Shown: piece by piece, positions 6,958-6,965 of the stretch
Layout of the letters: each line of letters begins with the position of its first letter
Position numbering within the stretch: position 1 is the stretch's first letter
Notes under the pieces: generated by a model
The model's database searches: none
What the model was told of the DNA's origin: nothing
The model's input: only the letters and a program-made list of their open reading frames with translations
Origin: Colimorpha sp964483145
GTDB lineage: Bacteria > Bacteroidota > Bacteroidia > Bacteroidales > P3
Length of the DNA: 6,965 nucleotides
Direction of reading: 5' to 3'
Assembly: GCA_964483145.1 (NCBI GenBank)
Contig: CAZAAK010000080.1
Coordinates: 1 to 6,965 of the forward strand
Position numbers and translations under genes: made by a program

Positions 6958-6965
6958 TCATATAG

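Noticed and set aside
1..6965. CRISPR arrays, insertion sequences, phage genes, tRNA or rRNA
   Set aside because: No spaced direct repeats, transposase motifs, terminal inverted repeats or tRNA-like folds were seen on either strand.

Overview
The window looks like chromosomal DNA from a member of the Bacteroidota, most likely order Bacteroidales. The evidence is two good matches to the Bacteroidetes -7 promoter element (TAnnTTTG), A-rich leaders without a clear Shine-Dalgarno sequence, and protein families typical of that group. The genus cannot be fixed from this stretch.

Layout. Positions 1-235 are an AT-rich leader with a hairpin terminator pointing left (75-113) and the promoter of the first gene (206-213). 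Rightward genes: a secreted C1-type cysteine aminopeptidase (236-1462), then, 13 nt later, a ZIP-family metal transporter (1476-2217) that carries a frame disruption near 2010. A 9-bp hairpin (2246-2276) separates these from two leftward genes that converge on them. Read in transcription order, the leftward genes are glmS (6790 to 4931) and a large UvrD/Rep-type helicase with a DnaQ-like DEDDh exonuclease domain built into it (4938 to 2290). The helicase starts at a TTG codon inside the last codons of glmS, with an 8-nt overlap. At the right edge are the glmS promoter, a run of nine C, and the terminator of a leftward gene that lies beyond the window.

How the genes relate. GlmS makes glucosamine-6-phosphate for peptidoglycan and LPS. 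The helicase-exonuclease is probably a DNA repair enzyme that is co-transcribed with glmS and perhaps translationally coupled to it; no metabolic link is evident. The peptidase is exported and would trim peptides in the periplasm or outside the cell. The ZIP gene sits in the same transcription unit but as read here encodes a protein broken in TM6.

The region is mostly housekeeping. I see no phage, CRISPR, transposon or defence island. The items most worth a second look are the helicase-exonuclease fusion and its overlap with glmS, the ZIP frame break, and the orphan leftward terminator with a possible small RNA at the left end.
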